From NCBI RefSeq assembly GCF_002551245.1, contig NZ_NTGZ01000003.1, forward strand, positions 52,848 to 116,847: a stretch of 64,000 nt of DNA, given 5' to 3'. Under the pieces are notes generated by a model. The model did no database searches, was not told the DNA's origin, and worked only from the letters and a program-made list of their open reading frames with translations. Position numbers and translations under genes: made by a program. Shown one piece after another: positions 23,727 through 33,227 of the stretch. Origin of the DNA: Streptomyces sp. rh34. Its GTDB lineage: Bacteria > Actinomycetota > Actinomycetes > Streptomycetales > Streptomycetaceae. Every line of letters starts with the position of its first letter. Position 1 is the stretch's first letter.

Positions 23727-24651
23727 TGCGCTTCTTCGCGGCCGTCTTCTTCGCCGTCTTCTTCGACGCCGTGGACTTCTTCGAGGCGGCCGTCTTCTTC
23801 GCTGGTGTCTTCCGGGCGGTCTTCTTCGACGGCCGCATCTCGTGCACGGTGGCGTCCTCGCCGTCCTCCCCACGGGATTCCTTCGCGGCCTTGACGGAGG
23901 CGTTCAGGGCGGCCATCAGGTCCACGACCTCGCCCTTCTCCTGCTTCCCGTCCTCCGCAGGGGCGGGCAGGGGCTTCCCCTCCGTCTTCGCGGCGATGAC
24001 GTCCTCCAGGGCCTCGCGGTACTCGTCGTGGAATCCGGACAGGTCCTCGATCGTCATCCGCTCGGCCAGCTGGAGGGCCTGCTCGATCTCCTCCTCGCTG
24101 ACCTCGGCCTCGCGCGGGGCCAGCTCGTCGGGGCTGCGGACCTCGTCGGGCCACTTCATGGAGTGCAGCACGATCGCCCCTTCGCGGATCCGCAGCAGGC
24201 CCAGGCGCTCACGGCCGTGCCACGCGAACTTGGCCACCGCGACCTTCGAGGACCGCTCCAGGGCCTTGCGCAGCAGGGTGTACGGCTTGGCGGCGACCTG
24301 CCCGTCGGCGGCCAGGTAGTAAGAGTCGCTGATGCGGACGGGGTCGATCGTGTCGGCGTCGACGAACGCGGCGATCTCGATCGCCTTTGCCGTCGGCAGC
24401 GGCATCTGGTCGAGTTCCTCGTCCGTCACGGGGACCGTCTCGTCCTTCGTGATCTCGTAGCCCTTGCCGATCTCGTCCTGGGAGATGACCTCGCCGTCGA
24501 GCTCGCAGACCTTCCTCGTCCGGACCCGGCCCATGTCCGTGAGGTGCACCCGGTGGAAGTGGACATCGTGGTCCTCGGTCGCGGACACGATCTTCACGGG
24601 AATTGTGACCAGCCCGAAGCTGATCGCGCCGGCCCACAGCGGCCTCGGCAT
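23716..24651 (-). CDS. ku: Ku protein for non-homologous end joining
   Basis: 311 residues. The start MPRPLWAGAISFGLVTIPVK is the conserved bacterial Ku N-terminus and is preceded by GGAGGT. The beta-barrel core continues through VHLTDMGRVRTRKVCELDGE, PDELAPREAEVSEEEIEQAL and MTIEDLSGFHDEYREALEDV. The tail after residue ~265 is a lysine/alanine-rich extension (repeats of KKT and AAKK), known in Streptomyces and mycobacterial Ku to bind DNA non-specifically. Ku homodimers ring DNA ends and recruit the ligase. Its partner ligase overlaps its 3' end but is broken. A second Ku/LigD system elsewhere in the genome is likely. Confidence 0.95.
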   Translation of the reverse strand: MPRPLWAGAISFGLVTIPVKIVSATEDHDVHFHRVHLTDMGRVRTRKVCELDGEVISQDEIGKGYEITKDETVPVTDEELDQMPLPTAKAIEIAAFVDADTIDPVRISDSYYLAADGQVAAKPYTLLRKALERSSKVAVAKFAWHGRERLGLLRIREGAIVLHSMKWPDEVRSPDELAPREAEVSEEEIEQALQLAERMTIEDLSGFHDEYREALEDVIAAKTEGKPLPAPAEDGKQEKGEVVDLMAALNASVKAAKESRGEDGEDATVHEMRPSKKTARKTPAKKTAASKKSTASKKTAKKTAAKKRSAS

Positions 24652-24837
24652 GCCTACCTCCAGGCCCCCCGGGACGTGTCGGAGCGAGAAGCGGACCAGA
24701 GCGCGGTTCCACCTGCTGCGGTGAGCCGCTGGCCCGCTGCCTGCATCTTCGATCCTCACGCGGGTCCGGGCGGCCCGCATCTTCACCGCTCGCCTCTCCA
24801 AGGTGCCGTCGTAACGGGCGGCGGACCGGACGTACAC

Positions 24838-25259
24838 CAGAGCCGGTCGCGGCGCAGCTGCGCGGCGCGTGCTCCTGCGGCTGGCGAGGCGAGGACCTGT
24901 ATTCGATCGACTGGGGCGAGGTCGACCGCCGGGAACTCTTCGCGTACGACACCGCGGGACCGGAGGACGACTGGGACCGCCACATCGCCGAGGTCAAAGC
25001 CGGAACCGTCCCGCTGCCCGACGACGTCGCCAAGCTCATCGACCAGGTCCAGGAGCGGCTCGACACGCTCGCGGACACCGCCCCACTCGCCGCGCTCCGG
25101 GCCGTCGCCGCTCTGGAGCGGACCACACAACGCACCGGCCGGATGGCCGCCAACTACGCGGCCGCCGACGACCTGACCGGGGAGCGGACCGGCCCCGCCC
25201 TGGGCATCACCCCGGGCAAGGCCCGCCCCTCGCCTCGCGCACTACGGCCTGCGCTGAGC
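24838..25259 (+). pseudogene. Decayed hypothetical gene (CxCGW protein)
   Basis: A plus frame reads RGACSCGWRGEDLYSIDWGE, GPEDDWDRHIAEV and APLAALRAVAALERTTQRTG, a recognisable small Streptomyces family whose members end in ALGxTRxxARSRLxHYxLR. Here the ending is present (RLAHYGLR and TGA at 25257) but in another frame, so a frameshift lies near 25225. No proper start is seen at the 5' side. It sits between the starts of ku and the 3' end of the polymerase genes. Confidence 0.6.
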
Positions 25260-25299
25260 GCTGGACAGGACGAGGGCTCGTTGCGCCGATGTCTCGCCG

Positions 25300-26337
25300 T
25301 CACGAGGCGCGAAGGCGACCACTCCCGTTTCGCGGCGTGGTGGAACGGCGCCGTTCGGCAAGGGCTGCGGGTTTGATCACGTCGGTTCCGTACCGTTGCC
25401 GGGCGCGGTCCTGGATGGCTTCGATGAGCAGCGCTTTGTCGACGATGTGGTCGAAGGCCAGCTGCCGGGTGGCGTGTTCGGCGGGGCGGAGGTTCTCACC
25501 GTGCAGGGTGATGCTTCGGACGCGGGCCCGCTGGAGGCCGAGCGTGTCGTAGAGGTCGTAGGCGCTGCGGGCCAGGAGCGTGGTGTGGTGGGTGGCTTCG
25601 GCCAGGGTGCGGGTGCGGGTGGTCGTTGATCCGTCGGCGTAGCGGACGGTGATCGTGAGGCCAGCGGCGACCTGGGCGTCGGCCCGCATGCGGGTGCCGA
25701 GCCGGCCGGCCAGGTGCAGGAGTGCCCGGCGGTGCCTGTCAGGGTCGAGCTCGTCCCGGTCGAAGCAGTGCTCGGCGCTCGTGGAGCGCGCGACGGGCTC
25801 GGTGACCACCGGCCGTGGATCGCGTCCGAGGGCGCGGTCGTGGAGGGTGCGTCCGGTACGCGCGCCGAGGAGGCGCTGGGCAGTGGCGACGGGGAGATCG
25901 GCGAGGCCACCCACTGTGTGAACGCCGTGCTGGGACAGGAGGCGGGCGTTGCTGGGGCCGACGCCGGGCAGCTCCCGGATCGGCCGGGGCCGCAGGAACG
26001 TCTCGACGTCGGAGGGTTCCACGGTGCGCAGCTGCCCGGGAGGTGTGTGGGCGCAGGCCATGGCGGCGATCATCCGGCTCGCTGCGGCCGCCGCAGCAGT
26101 CCGGACGCCGTGGTGCGCGGCGGCGCGGAGCTGGATGAGGCGGGCGATCCCGGACGCGTCGCGGTCCCAGAAGCGCAGGGCGCCGGTGACGTCGAGGGCC
26201 GCGCTGTCGGGTTCGAGGAGCTGCACCTGCGGGGTGACCTGTTCCAGCAGCGGGCGCAGGTCCTCCAGGCGCATGTTGTCGGGCAGTTCGAACCGCAGGT
26301 GGACGACATGCCGCACCTGCCGGGCGGTGGTGGTCAT
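25300..26337 (-). CDS. imuB: ImuB-like Y-family polymerase homologue
   Basis: 345 residues. HVVHLRFELPDNMRLEDLRP, ALDVTGALRFWDRDASGIAR, then an HhH region (RPIRELPGVGPSNARLLSQH) and a little-finger domain (GLTITVRYADGSTTTRTRTL). Where active Y-family enzymes have S-x-D-E, this one has PDSAALDVTGA, so the catalytic acids appear lost, as in ImuB. The usual N-terminal palm start is also shortened. Start and the upstream polymerase stop overlap (ATGA). Family knowledge: ImuB links the DnaE2 polymerase to the sliding clamp during SOS mutagenesis. A clear clamp motif was not identified. Confidence 0.8.
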   Translation of the reverse strand: MTTTARQVRHVVHLRFELPDNMRLEDLRPLLEQVTPQVQLLEPDSAALDVTGALRFWDRDASGIARLIQLRAAAHHGVRTAAAAAASRMIAAMACAHTPPGQLRTVEPSDVETFLRPRPIRELPGVGPSNARLLSQHGVHTVGGLADLPVATAQRLLGARTGRTLHDRALGRDPRPVVTEPVARSTSAEHCFDRDELDPDRHRRALLHLAGRLGTRMRADAQVAAGLTITVRYADGSTTTRTRTLAEATHHTTLLARSAYDLYDTLGLQRARVRSITLHGENLRPAEHATRQLAFDHIVDKALLIEAIQDRARQRYGTDVIKPAALAERRRSTTPRNGSGRLRAS

Positions 26338-29300
26338 CCTGGGCTCCCGGGGCTGCGGTGGCCGAGGCGGCGGAGGTCGGCGGAACGGGTACCGGCGGGC
26401 TGGAGGTCCGCGTACGGGTGGAGGCGGGCTCCTGCGGTGCCGTCGGTCAGGGTCCGTCCCTCACTGCCCGATACCGGGCTCGATCCGGCGGGGGTGGGCG
26501 CCGGGGTGGTGGTGCCGAGGAGGTCGAGGGCGGCCTGGGGGCCGTGGTCGCGGCGGGCGGCGGCGACCTGGTCCAGGTCCCACGCCTGCTCGCCCACGAC
26601 GGTGCGACGCGGCCCGCGAGCCGTGACCGTGCCCCTCACCAGTAGCAGCCCAGAGTGGAAGACCGTATGCGCGCACTCGTGCGAATCCTCGAAGAACGCC
26701 AGGTCAACGAGTCCGCTGCCGTCTTCGAGGGTCACGAAGATGATCCGCTTCCCGGACGGGATCGGCGGGGTCTGGGTGGAGGCGCGGACTCCGGCGACCA
26801 GGACCTTCTGGCCCGGGTGCAGGGTGGACAGGTGTGCGGCGTCGGTCGCGCCGAGCTCCCGCAGCAGCCGGTGATGGTGGTCCATGAGGTGGTGGGTCAC
26901 GTCGATGGACAGCACTTCCAGCTCGGCGTCGAGGGTCTCGCGGCCGGTCATCTCCGGCAGCCCGCTCGGCGTCGTCGTGACCAGCTCGCCGCCGAGCGGG
27001 AGCTGCCCTTCCCCGGCGCGCCGGCCGCGCTGGTGGCGGTGGAGTTCGGCCGCCTGGAGCAGGAGGTCGCGGCGGGTCAAGGCGCCGCGCAGCTTGTCCA
27101 GGGCACCAATCCGGATGAGGTGCTGGACGGTGGGGAGCGCGGGGTGGGCCCGCTGCCACAGGTCCTGGAGCGAGGAGTACGGGCGGCCGTCGGCCATCCG
27201 GGCCGCTTCGTCCTCGCCGATCCCCTTCACTCCGGACAGCGACAGCCGCACCCCCCACCCCTGCCCGGTCTCCACGACCCGGTACGCGGTGTCGGAGGCG
27301 TTGACGTCGACCGGGAGAACCGGCACTCCGTGGCGGCGGGCATCGGAGACCAGGACGCGGGCGTCCCACATGCCGGGGTCGTGCTCCAGAACCCCCGCGT
27401 ACAGGGCAGCGGGGTGGTGCGCCTTCAGCCACGCCGACTGCACCGCGGGCACCGCGAACGCGACCGCATGGGCGCGGCAGAAGCCGTACGCCCCGAACTC
27501 CTTGATCACCGACCACACCTCGTCGACGACCTCGGGGGTGTAGCGGCCGCTCGCGGCTGCGGCCCGCCGGAACCAGGTTTCGACGGCGGGGAGTCGGTCG
27601 GGGTTGGCGAGGGCGCGGCGGGCGACGTCGCCGGCGGCCCGGTCGCAGCCCGTCATCCGGGACAGGATCGCGATGATCTGCTCGTGCCAGATCACGACGC
27701 CGCCGGTGTCGTCGAGGATCGGTACGAGGTCGGGGTGCGGGTAGTGCGGGGCACCGCCGTGGCGGGCTGCGATGAACCGCGCCGGCATGCCCCCGGCGAC
27801 CGGCCCGGGGCGGAACAGGGAGATGTCGGCGATGACGTCCTGGAGATGCCTCGGCTGGAGCCTGGAGAGCAGGTCAAGCTGCCCGGGTGACTCGATCTGG
27901 AAGCAGCCCAGGGTGTCGGCGGCGCGGATCAGTTCGAACGTGGCCTGGTCGTTGAGGTCGACGTGGTCGGGGCTGTCGAGGTCGAGCTGCCGTCCGGTCG
28001 TCCGGCGGATCTCGGCGACGGCGTGCGCCATTGCGGACTGCATGCGCACGCCGAGGACGTCGAGCTTCAGCAGGCCGAGTCCTTCGAGCTCGACGTCTTC
28101 CTTGTCGGCCTGGACCATCGGGTAGCCGCCCGGCGTCGGCTGCACCGGCGCCCTGTCCAACAGAGTGGTGTTGGAGAGGATGACGCCGCAGGGGTGCATC
28201 GCGTACCCGCGGGGAAGGCCGTCGAGGCCTTCGGCGAGCTCCCACAACGGCCCGAACTCGTCCGCCCGTGCGGCCAGGTCCCGCAGCTCGGGCAGCTCGG
28301 CCAGGGCGGAGCGGATGTCGCGGGCCCTGATGTGCGGGAAAGCCTTTGCGATCTCGGCGACCTGCTGCGGCGGCATCCCGAGGGCGAGCCCGGTATCCCG
28401 CAGGGCGTGCCGGGCCCGGTAGGTCTCCGGCATTCCCGTCACCGCGACCCGCTCGCGCCCGAACCGGGCGATGATCTTGTCGTAGACCTCCAGGCGGCGG
28501 GCGGACTCCACGTCCAGGTCGATGTCGGGCAGGCTCGTGCGCCGCTCGGACAGGAATCTCTCGAAGAGGAGCCGGTGCGAGAGCGGGTTGGCCGTCGCGA
28601 CGAACAGTGCGTGGTTGACCATCGATCCGGCGCCGGAGCCTCGCGCTGCCACGCGGATACCCATCGATCGGACGTCCGCGACGACCTGCGCCACCGCGAG
28701 GAAGTACCCCTCGTAGCCGAGGCGGGCGATCACGCCGAGCTCGTACTCCAGCTGCGCCACGGCCCGTTTGTCGTGGTCCAGGCCGCGGGCGTTCACCCCG
28801 GCCTCGCACCGCTGCCGGAGCAGTCGCATCGCGTCCCCCGGCCCCGGGCCGGCGCCGACGGCTTCCGGCTCAGGGAAGTGCGGGCGGCCCATCCCGAGAT
28901 CCGCCTGCGGGTCGACGCGGCAGCTGTCTGCGGTCGCCTCGGTCTCGGCGAGCAGCGCGGCTCCCCGCTCCGGCCCGGTACCGGCGGCCTCGGCGATCCG
29001 CCCCGCGACCTGGGCCATGTCCTCGGGGCCCTTGAGCCAGCGTTCTCCGCCGTCCAGGGCCCGGGAATCGACCGGGCGCAGCAGGCGTGCGGCGTCCAGG
29101 ACGTCGGCGATCCGGTGCTGGTTGGGGTCGGCGTAGCGGACCGCGTTCGATACGACCACCGGCACTTTGTGCTCGTCGCCGAGCTGGAGCGTGCGGGCGG
29201 CCAGGCGCAGGGAGCCGGGGCCGGTGCCCTCCCGGCCCAGCCACACCGCCTCCAGCCGCAGCCCTGATCCGGCGACGAACCGCCACGGCTCCAGCAGCCG

Positions 29301-29798
29301 CCCGGCCACGTCCGGGCGCCCGGCGGACAGCGCCCGCACCGGCTCCGACGTCGGCCCCAGCAGCACCACCAGGTCATCGCCCGCGACGTACTCCTGCAGC
29401 ACCGGCCACCCCACCACCGGCACCCCGTCCACCGGCGCGGCATGCGCGGCCGACACGATCCGGCACAACCGCGCCCACCCCGCCCGGTTCCGCGCGAGCA
29501 GCGTGATCCGGTGCTCCGCCTCCACCACGTGGGCCCCGCCCCGCACCGGAGTACGGCGGCGGGGCGCAGGGCCGGGCGGTGTGTACGGGGTGACGGCGAC
29601 CTCGACGCCGAAGACGGGCCGGACGCCGACGGCCGCGGCCGCGTGTGCGAACCGCACCGTCCCGGCGACGGTGTCCCGGTCGGTCAGCGCGAGAGTTCCG
29701 ATGCCCCGCTCGGCGGCCCGGCGCACGAGATCGGCGGGCAGGGACCCGCCGTACCGGGCCGAGTACCCGGACGAGACATGGAGGTGCACTCCGCCCAC
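26334..29798 (-). CDS. dnaE2: DnaE2-type error-prone DNA polymerase III alpha subunit
   Basis: 1154 residues. An N-terminal PHP domain (VHLHVSSGYSARYGGSLPAD) is followed by the polymerase palm with SLPDIDLDVESARRLEVYDK (about residue 419), which has the catalytic Asp pair. Fingers motifs (GYAMHPCGVILSN, YPMVQADKEDVELEGLGLLK) and a C-terminal OB fold (GVRASTQTPPIPSGKRIIFV) complete it. Length and coupling to an ImuB-like gene mark it as DnaE2 rather than replicative DnaE1. It starts at GTG 29798 (alternative GTG 29789). A perfect SOS box lies 64 bases upstream. No ImuA-like gene was found beside it. Confidence 0.93.
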   Translation of the reverse strand: MGGVHLHVSSGYSARYGGSLPADLVRRAAERGIGTLALTDRDTVAGTVRFAHAAAAVGVRPVFGVEVAVTPYTPPGPAPRRRTPVRGGAHVVEAEHRITLLARNRAGWARLCRIVSAAHAAPVDGVPVVGWPVLQEYVAGDDLVVLLGPTSEPVRALSAGRPDVAGRLLEPWRFVAGSGLRLEAVWLGREGTGPGSLRLAARTLQLGDEHKVPVVVSNAVRYADPNQHRIADVLDAARLLRPVDSRALDGGERWLKGPEDMAQVAGRIAEAAGTGPERGAALLAETEATADSCRVDPQADLGMGRPHFPEPEAVGAGPGPGDAMRLLRQRCEAGVNARGLDHDKRAVAQLEYELGVIARLGYEGYFLAVAQVVADVRSMGIRVAARGSGAGSMVNHALFVATANPLSHRLLFERFLSERRTSLPDIDLDVESARRLEVYDKIIARFGRERVAVTGMPETYRARHALRDTGLALGMPPQQVAEIAKAFPHIRARDIRSALAELPELRDLAARADEFGPLWELAEGLDGLPRGYAMHPCGVILSNTTLLDRAPVQPTPGGYPMVQADKEDVELEGLGLLKLDVLGVRMQSAMAHAVAEIRRTTGRQLDLDSPDHVDLNDQATFELIRAADTLGCFQIESPGQLDLLSRLQPRHLQDVIADISLFRPGPVAGGMPARFIAARHGGAPHYPHPDLVPILDDTGGVVIWHEQIIAILSRMTGCDRAAGDVARRALANPDRLPAVETWFRRAAAASGRYTPEVVDEVWSVIKEFGAYGFCRAHAVAFAVPAVQSAWLKAHHPAALYAGVLEHDPGMWDARVLVSDARRHGVPVLPVDVNASDTAYRVVETGQGWGVRLSLSGVKGIGEDEAARMADGRPYSSLQDLWQRAHPALPTVQHLIRIGALDKLRGALTRRDLLLQAAELHRHQRGRRAGEGQLPLGGELVTTTPSGLPEMTGRETLDAELEVLSIDVTHHLMDHHHRLLRELGATDAAHLSTLHPGQKVLVAGVRASTQTPPIPSGKRIIFVTLEDGSGLVDLAFFEDSHECAHTVFHSGLLLVRGTVTARGPRRTVVGEQAWDLDQVAAARRDHGPQAALDLLGTTTPAPTPAGSSPVSGSEGRTLTDGTAGARLHPYADLQPAGTRSADLRRLGHRSPGSPG

Positions 29799-29861
29799 GA
29801 AGCACCACCCGTCTCACACATCGAACATTTCCAGCCATTCGGCTGGATACCACCAGAGTAT

Positions 29862-29877
29862 TCGAACGAAGGTTCGA
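29862..29877. promoter_or_regulatory. LexA SOS box upstream of dnaE2-imuB
   Basis: TCGAACGAAGGTTCGA is a perfect match to the actinobacterial LexA operator (TCGAAC-N4-GTTCGA). It lies 64 bases before the dnaE2 start, so the dnaE2-imuB operon should be induced by DNA damage. Confidence 0.92.
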
Positions 29878-30219
29878 GCGCGATTCGAGGGAGCACCCGT
29901 CGCCGGTAGAGCCGCAGGCGGTGCGCCCGGGCCGCGGCCCCCAGAGCCGATCCGGCTGCGTAGGGGCGCGGCGGCAGGTCTGTTCCGGCATCGCGCCCGG
30001 CTGCCCGTTGGCCGACCCCGTTCCGCGCGACGGTGAGGGCGCGGCCGTGCGTGCGGTCCCCGGCGCCGCCCGAAGTTGCTCCGGCCTGCTCTACCCGTCG
30101 AGCGCGGCGACTCCTTCGTCGGGCACTGCGGCGCGACCGCCGAGATTTCCGGCAGGGGTGAGGTTCGGGGCAGGCGCTGGCGATGCCCGTGTCGGACCGC
30201 GCCCGCACGCCGCCCGCCG

Positions 30220-30489
30220 GTCAGAGGCCAGCAGGTCACCAGCGCCGGGGCCCTAGACATCGACCACATGGTCCCGCTCGCCGCCCGCAGCAACCGGCAG
30301 AAGTCGGATCAGGACCCGGCTGACTGGATGCCGCCGTCCCCGTATGCCCAGTGCCGGTACGTGGGGGAATGGGTGTCGACCAAGCTCCGCTGGCAGCTCA
30401 CGGCGGATGACCGTGAGCTCGAAGCGCTGAAGGTTTACGCCGAAGGCCCGTGCGAGAGCGCCATCGTCCGCTACACACCCGCCGCCTGA
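30220..30489 (+). pseudogene. Fragment of a secreted HNH nuclease gene
   Basis: ALDIDHMVPLAARSNRQKSD QDPADWMPPS, then YVGEWVSTKLRWQLTADDRE and a terminal YTPAA match the C-terminal part of the intact HNH protein at 48708-49439. The middle of the domain (between HMVPL and NRxKSD, about 25 residues) is deleted and there is no signal peptide or proper start, so it cannot be functional. Confidence 0.8.
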
Positions 30490-30594
30490 CGCGGCCGCCG
30501 ACGCGAGCGGCCGAGCTCTCCGGGGCGGCCGCTCCAGCAGGCCCGCACCGCACATGCCGGGCGGGCTCGCGCGTCGCTTCGTACCGCACCGCTG

Positions 30595-30845
30595 TCAGGT
30601 GAGGTCGTCGGGGGCGAGATCGGGGCGCAGTCGATGCCAGGAGGGGCGCAGGCGTCCGGTACGGGTGCGGGTCGAATAGCGGGCTTCGCCGACGAGCCGG
30701 GGGAGTACCCACCGGGCCCCGGCCACCGGCGGGACCTCGGCGAAGGGGCGGTGGTCGACAGCCGCGATCTACAGGAGCTCGGCGAGGCGGGCCCGTTCGG
30801 CCTCGCGCAACCCGATACCGGCGCTGCCGCGTAGTGCAGCAACGC
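30595..30845 (-). pseudogene. Decayed C-terminal fragment of a second DNA ligase gene
   Basis: A minus frame reads REAERARLAELL, then an in-frame TAG, then PPVAGARWVLPRLVGEARYS and SWHRLRPDLAPDDLT with a stop. It parallels the C-terminus of the ligase half at 33669 (ARLAELLQVAAIDACPFAQI, RWVLPRLVGEVRYS, SWHRLRPDLAPDDAHPT). The internal stop and a frameshift upstream show it is dead. It is a separate gene copy, not part of the other ligase. Confidence 0.85.
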
Positions 30846-31416
30846 GGGAGCCGGCGAAGCTCTTGGTTCGCCGGCTCCCGTGCATCGCGCCGGTGAGCCA
30901 AACACCAGTGCGTGAAATCCCTGTTCAGCTGCGGTTGGAGCCGGTCTGCGGTACAGGGCTTCCGGATCGTCCCAATCATCACCGGCTCGGCGCAAGTGAA
31001 AGTGAGTCAGCGCTGCACGAATATCCGATGACTCGAAAAGCGGAATCCAGTCCACCAGATGAAGCCCCGGAGAACCAGCAGGTGGCAGGGAGTGTCGTCA
31101 CGGAGCGCTTCTGCTTTGGCCTGAACTTGACACTGTTCTCGGACTGCGAACCTCCTTCGGGCCGACCGAGATCACCGAAGGCTCCGCACATTGCCTCCGG
31201 CATGGCATGGCCGCCAACCTTCTTCAGGTGAGACAGGAGTGAACTAAGTACCGCCGATCGGGCAGGACGCACTCTCGCACGGTGGCACGATGCATCTACG
31301 CGGAGTGGCGAGCCAAACGCCCCTGCGATGCAGCCGGTTGGAGCCGGATGCTCTCGTTACCGAGGGCACCTCGACGGCCGCCCCCTCGGGGTGGCCGGTA
31401 CAGAAAGCGAACACTC
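30846..31416. other. No gene recognised
   Basis: About 570 bases between a dead ligase fragment and the 31417 gene. Small frames exist on both strands but lack domains, ribosome binding sites and normal composition. Confidence 0.45.
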
Positions 31417-31698
31417 GTGTCTCATAACAGCCTTCGTCAGCAGCGTCTGGGCGTCGCCGAGGCCGCCGTCATCATCGCGATCGTGGTGACCACCGGCATC
31501 CTGATCGGGGCCTTCCCGGACCGCCCCCCAATGCCGCCAGACCGCGTCCTCGCGGTAATCGCAGCGGCCGCGCTCATCGGTTCCATCACCGTCCGCCTTG
31601 CGGTCGTCGGAATCATCGGCCCGGTGCGCGCCGTCGCTGCCCGCACCCTGGCACTCGCGTCCGTGCCCGCCCAGGGTTCTGCGAGGGTTGAGGAGTGA
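31417..31698 (+). CDS. Small two-helix membrane protein
   Basis: 93 residues from GTG 31417. After a short polar N-terminus come GVAEAAVIIAIVVTTGILIG and VLAVIAAAALIGSITVRLAV VGIIG, two transmembrane helices. The GAGGAG at its 3' end serves as ribosome binding site for the HTH gene that starts four bases after its stop, so the two are coupled. Similar in size and topology to the small gene at 19121. Function unknown. Confidence 0.65.
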   Translation: MSHNSLRQQRLGVAEAAVIIAIVVTTGILIGAFPDRPPMPPDRVLAVIAAAALIGSITVRLAVVGIIGPVRAVAARTLALASVPAQGSARVEE

Positions 31699-31702
31699 CA
31701 CC

Positions 31703-32563
31703 GTGGCGACCCGCAAGGGCCGACCGCCGAAGCCGGTGGCCAACGCCGCCAACGCGATCGGCGAGCTGGCTGAATGCCTGAGGGAAGCCCGGCTGGGTAA
31801 GGCGCTCAGCCGCCAGGACCTCGCGACAAAGCTCGGATGCTCGATCACAACCGTCCAACGTGCTGAAGGGGGCGGCGCTCCTCCTCCGTGGAGCACGGTG
31901 CGCGGCTACGTCGCGATCGTCGACCTCGACCCCGGCGAGACCGAGGCCCTGTGGAAGAAGGCGGTCGCCTTCCGCCGCAAGATCACCCGGCCCAGCTTCA
32001 CGCAGGCCCCCGGCATCGACCTCGTGCGGACCCCCGACGAACTCGGTGCCGCCCTCGCACGGGCCTGGGAGGACAACGGACGCCCCTCCACCCGGGAGAT
32101 GGAACAACGGGCCGACCGCCACTACCAGGAAACGCGCAGCTACGCCTCCCTCTCCCGCAGCTCAGCGGAGCGCTTCTCCCGCCGTAAGAGCCTTCCCGGC
32201 TCGGAGCGGACCCTTCAGGCGTACCTCGTCGCACTACGAATACCGGAAAGGAGGTTCCCCATGTGGGTCCAGGCCTGGCGACGCGTTCAGCACCACCGGC
32301 TGTCCCAAAGGATGGCCGACCGGGAGCAGGTCAAGTTGACCCACCGGATGGAGGCACCGTTCGCCAAGGCCCGCATGCAGGAGGCCGGCCTGATCCCTCG
32401 AGAGAAGTTCCCCGGCGCAGTCGCACCGTGGTCCGCGGTCCACACCTCGTGCGCCCAGGTCAGCCGGTACCGTCTCCGGTCAGTCCTCCAGGGCCTCGCG
32501 CACTGCCCCGTCTGCGGAGATTGGCTGTCCGCCGGAACCTCCGCCGAGGGAGAGAACCACTAG
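31703..32563 (+). CDS. XRE-type HTH protein with long C-terminal domain
   Basis: 286 residues. LRQ-like helices and SRQDLATKLGCSITTVQRAE (about residues 36-55) form a Cro/C1-type HTH. The remaining 220 residues are helical and charged, with a second HTH-like stretch (RPSTREMEQRADRHYQETRS) and a terminal CPVCGDW that could contribute to metal binding. GTG start after AGGAG. This type of XRE protein with a large variable tail is common in Streptomyces accessory DNA as a regulator. A strong terminator follows. Confidence 0.8.
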   Translation: MATRKGRPPKPVANAANAIGELAECLREARLGKALSRQDLATKLGCSITTVQRAEGGGAPPPWSTVRGYVAIVDLDPGETEALWKKAVAFRRKITRPSFTQAPGIDLVRTPDELGAALARAWEDNGRPSTREMEQRADRHYQETRSYASLSRSSAERFSRRKSLPGSERTLQAYLVALRIPERRFPMWVQAWRRVQHHRLSQRMADREQVKLTHRMEAPFAKARMQEAGLIPREKFPGAVAPWSAVHTSCAQVSRYRLRSVLQGLAHCPVCGDWLSAGTSAEGENH

Positions 32564-32577
32564 AAGCCCCCCTGCAG

Positions 32578-32615
32578 CGGTCCCTGTCCCACCGGTTTCG
32601 GCGGGACAGGGACCG
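32578..32615 (+). terminator. Hairpin terminator after the XRE gene
   Basis: CGGTCCCTGTCCC pairs perfectly with GGGACAGGGACCG around a 12-base loop, 15 bases after the stop. Confidence 0.8.
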
Positions 32616-32822
32616 TGAGTGACGGGCATCCGACCTCGGGCGCCGGGCGGACGGACGGGGCCGAGACATCGACGGCGAGCGGCACGTGCTGCGGATCTGC
32701 GGCACGTAGTCCGGTGGGCGTGCGAAGAGCGTCCGGACGGGCTCGCGTTCCACGCTGCACCGTCCGGGCCGCACGGCGATGGCGACATGCCGGACCGTCG
32801 TCGGACAGGGCCCTGCTGCCCG

Positions 32823-33089
32823 TCACTGGTTCGGCGTGCCGCCCCGCTCTTCCTCTCCCTGGGGAAGGCCTGCCGGGCGGCCGGGGTTGGTGCGGCGGAT
32901 GTCCGCGTGCACCCGGGCGCGGACGCCGGGCTGGGCGGGGTCGCGCCGGATCGTGGTGATGCCGGAGGTGGCCCAGAGCTGTTGCAGCCCGTCCATCAGG
33001 GCGAGGGCGGTTGGTTCGTCGGCGGCGGTGATGTCGAGTACGACGAGCCCGGGCTCACTGAGGTCGCGGGCGTCGATCACGGAGTCCAT
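32823..33089 (-). CDS. DUF6207-like small protein
   Basis: 88 residues: EPGLVVLDITAADEPTALAL, then LQQLWATSGITTIRRDPAQP and GVRARVHADIRR. This is the pattern of a Streptomyces-specific small family (PGLV-x-x-D-TAADE...WATS...PGVR-R-x-x-D) that I associate with DUF6207. Function unknown. An ATG start is present. Confidence 0.75.
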   Translation of the reverse strand: MDSVIDARDLSEPGLVVLDITAADEPTALALMDGLQQLWATSGITTIRRDPAQPGVRARVHADIRRTNPGRPAGLPQGEEERGGTPNQ

Positions 33090-33227
33090 GCCCGGTGCGA
33101 CGCCGCAGCCGCCGGTTCCGGTTCACGGCCCAGGGTGTGCTCCACCCGGATGAATGACCGCGTGATGTGAGGTTGCCGAGCCGTGTGCCGCTCGCATCCG
33201 ATATTCGAACAGACGTAGCATTCTCGT

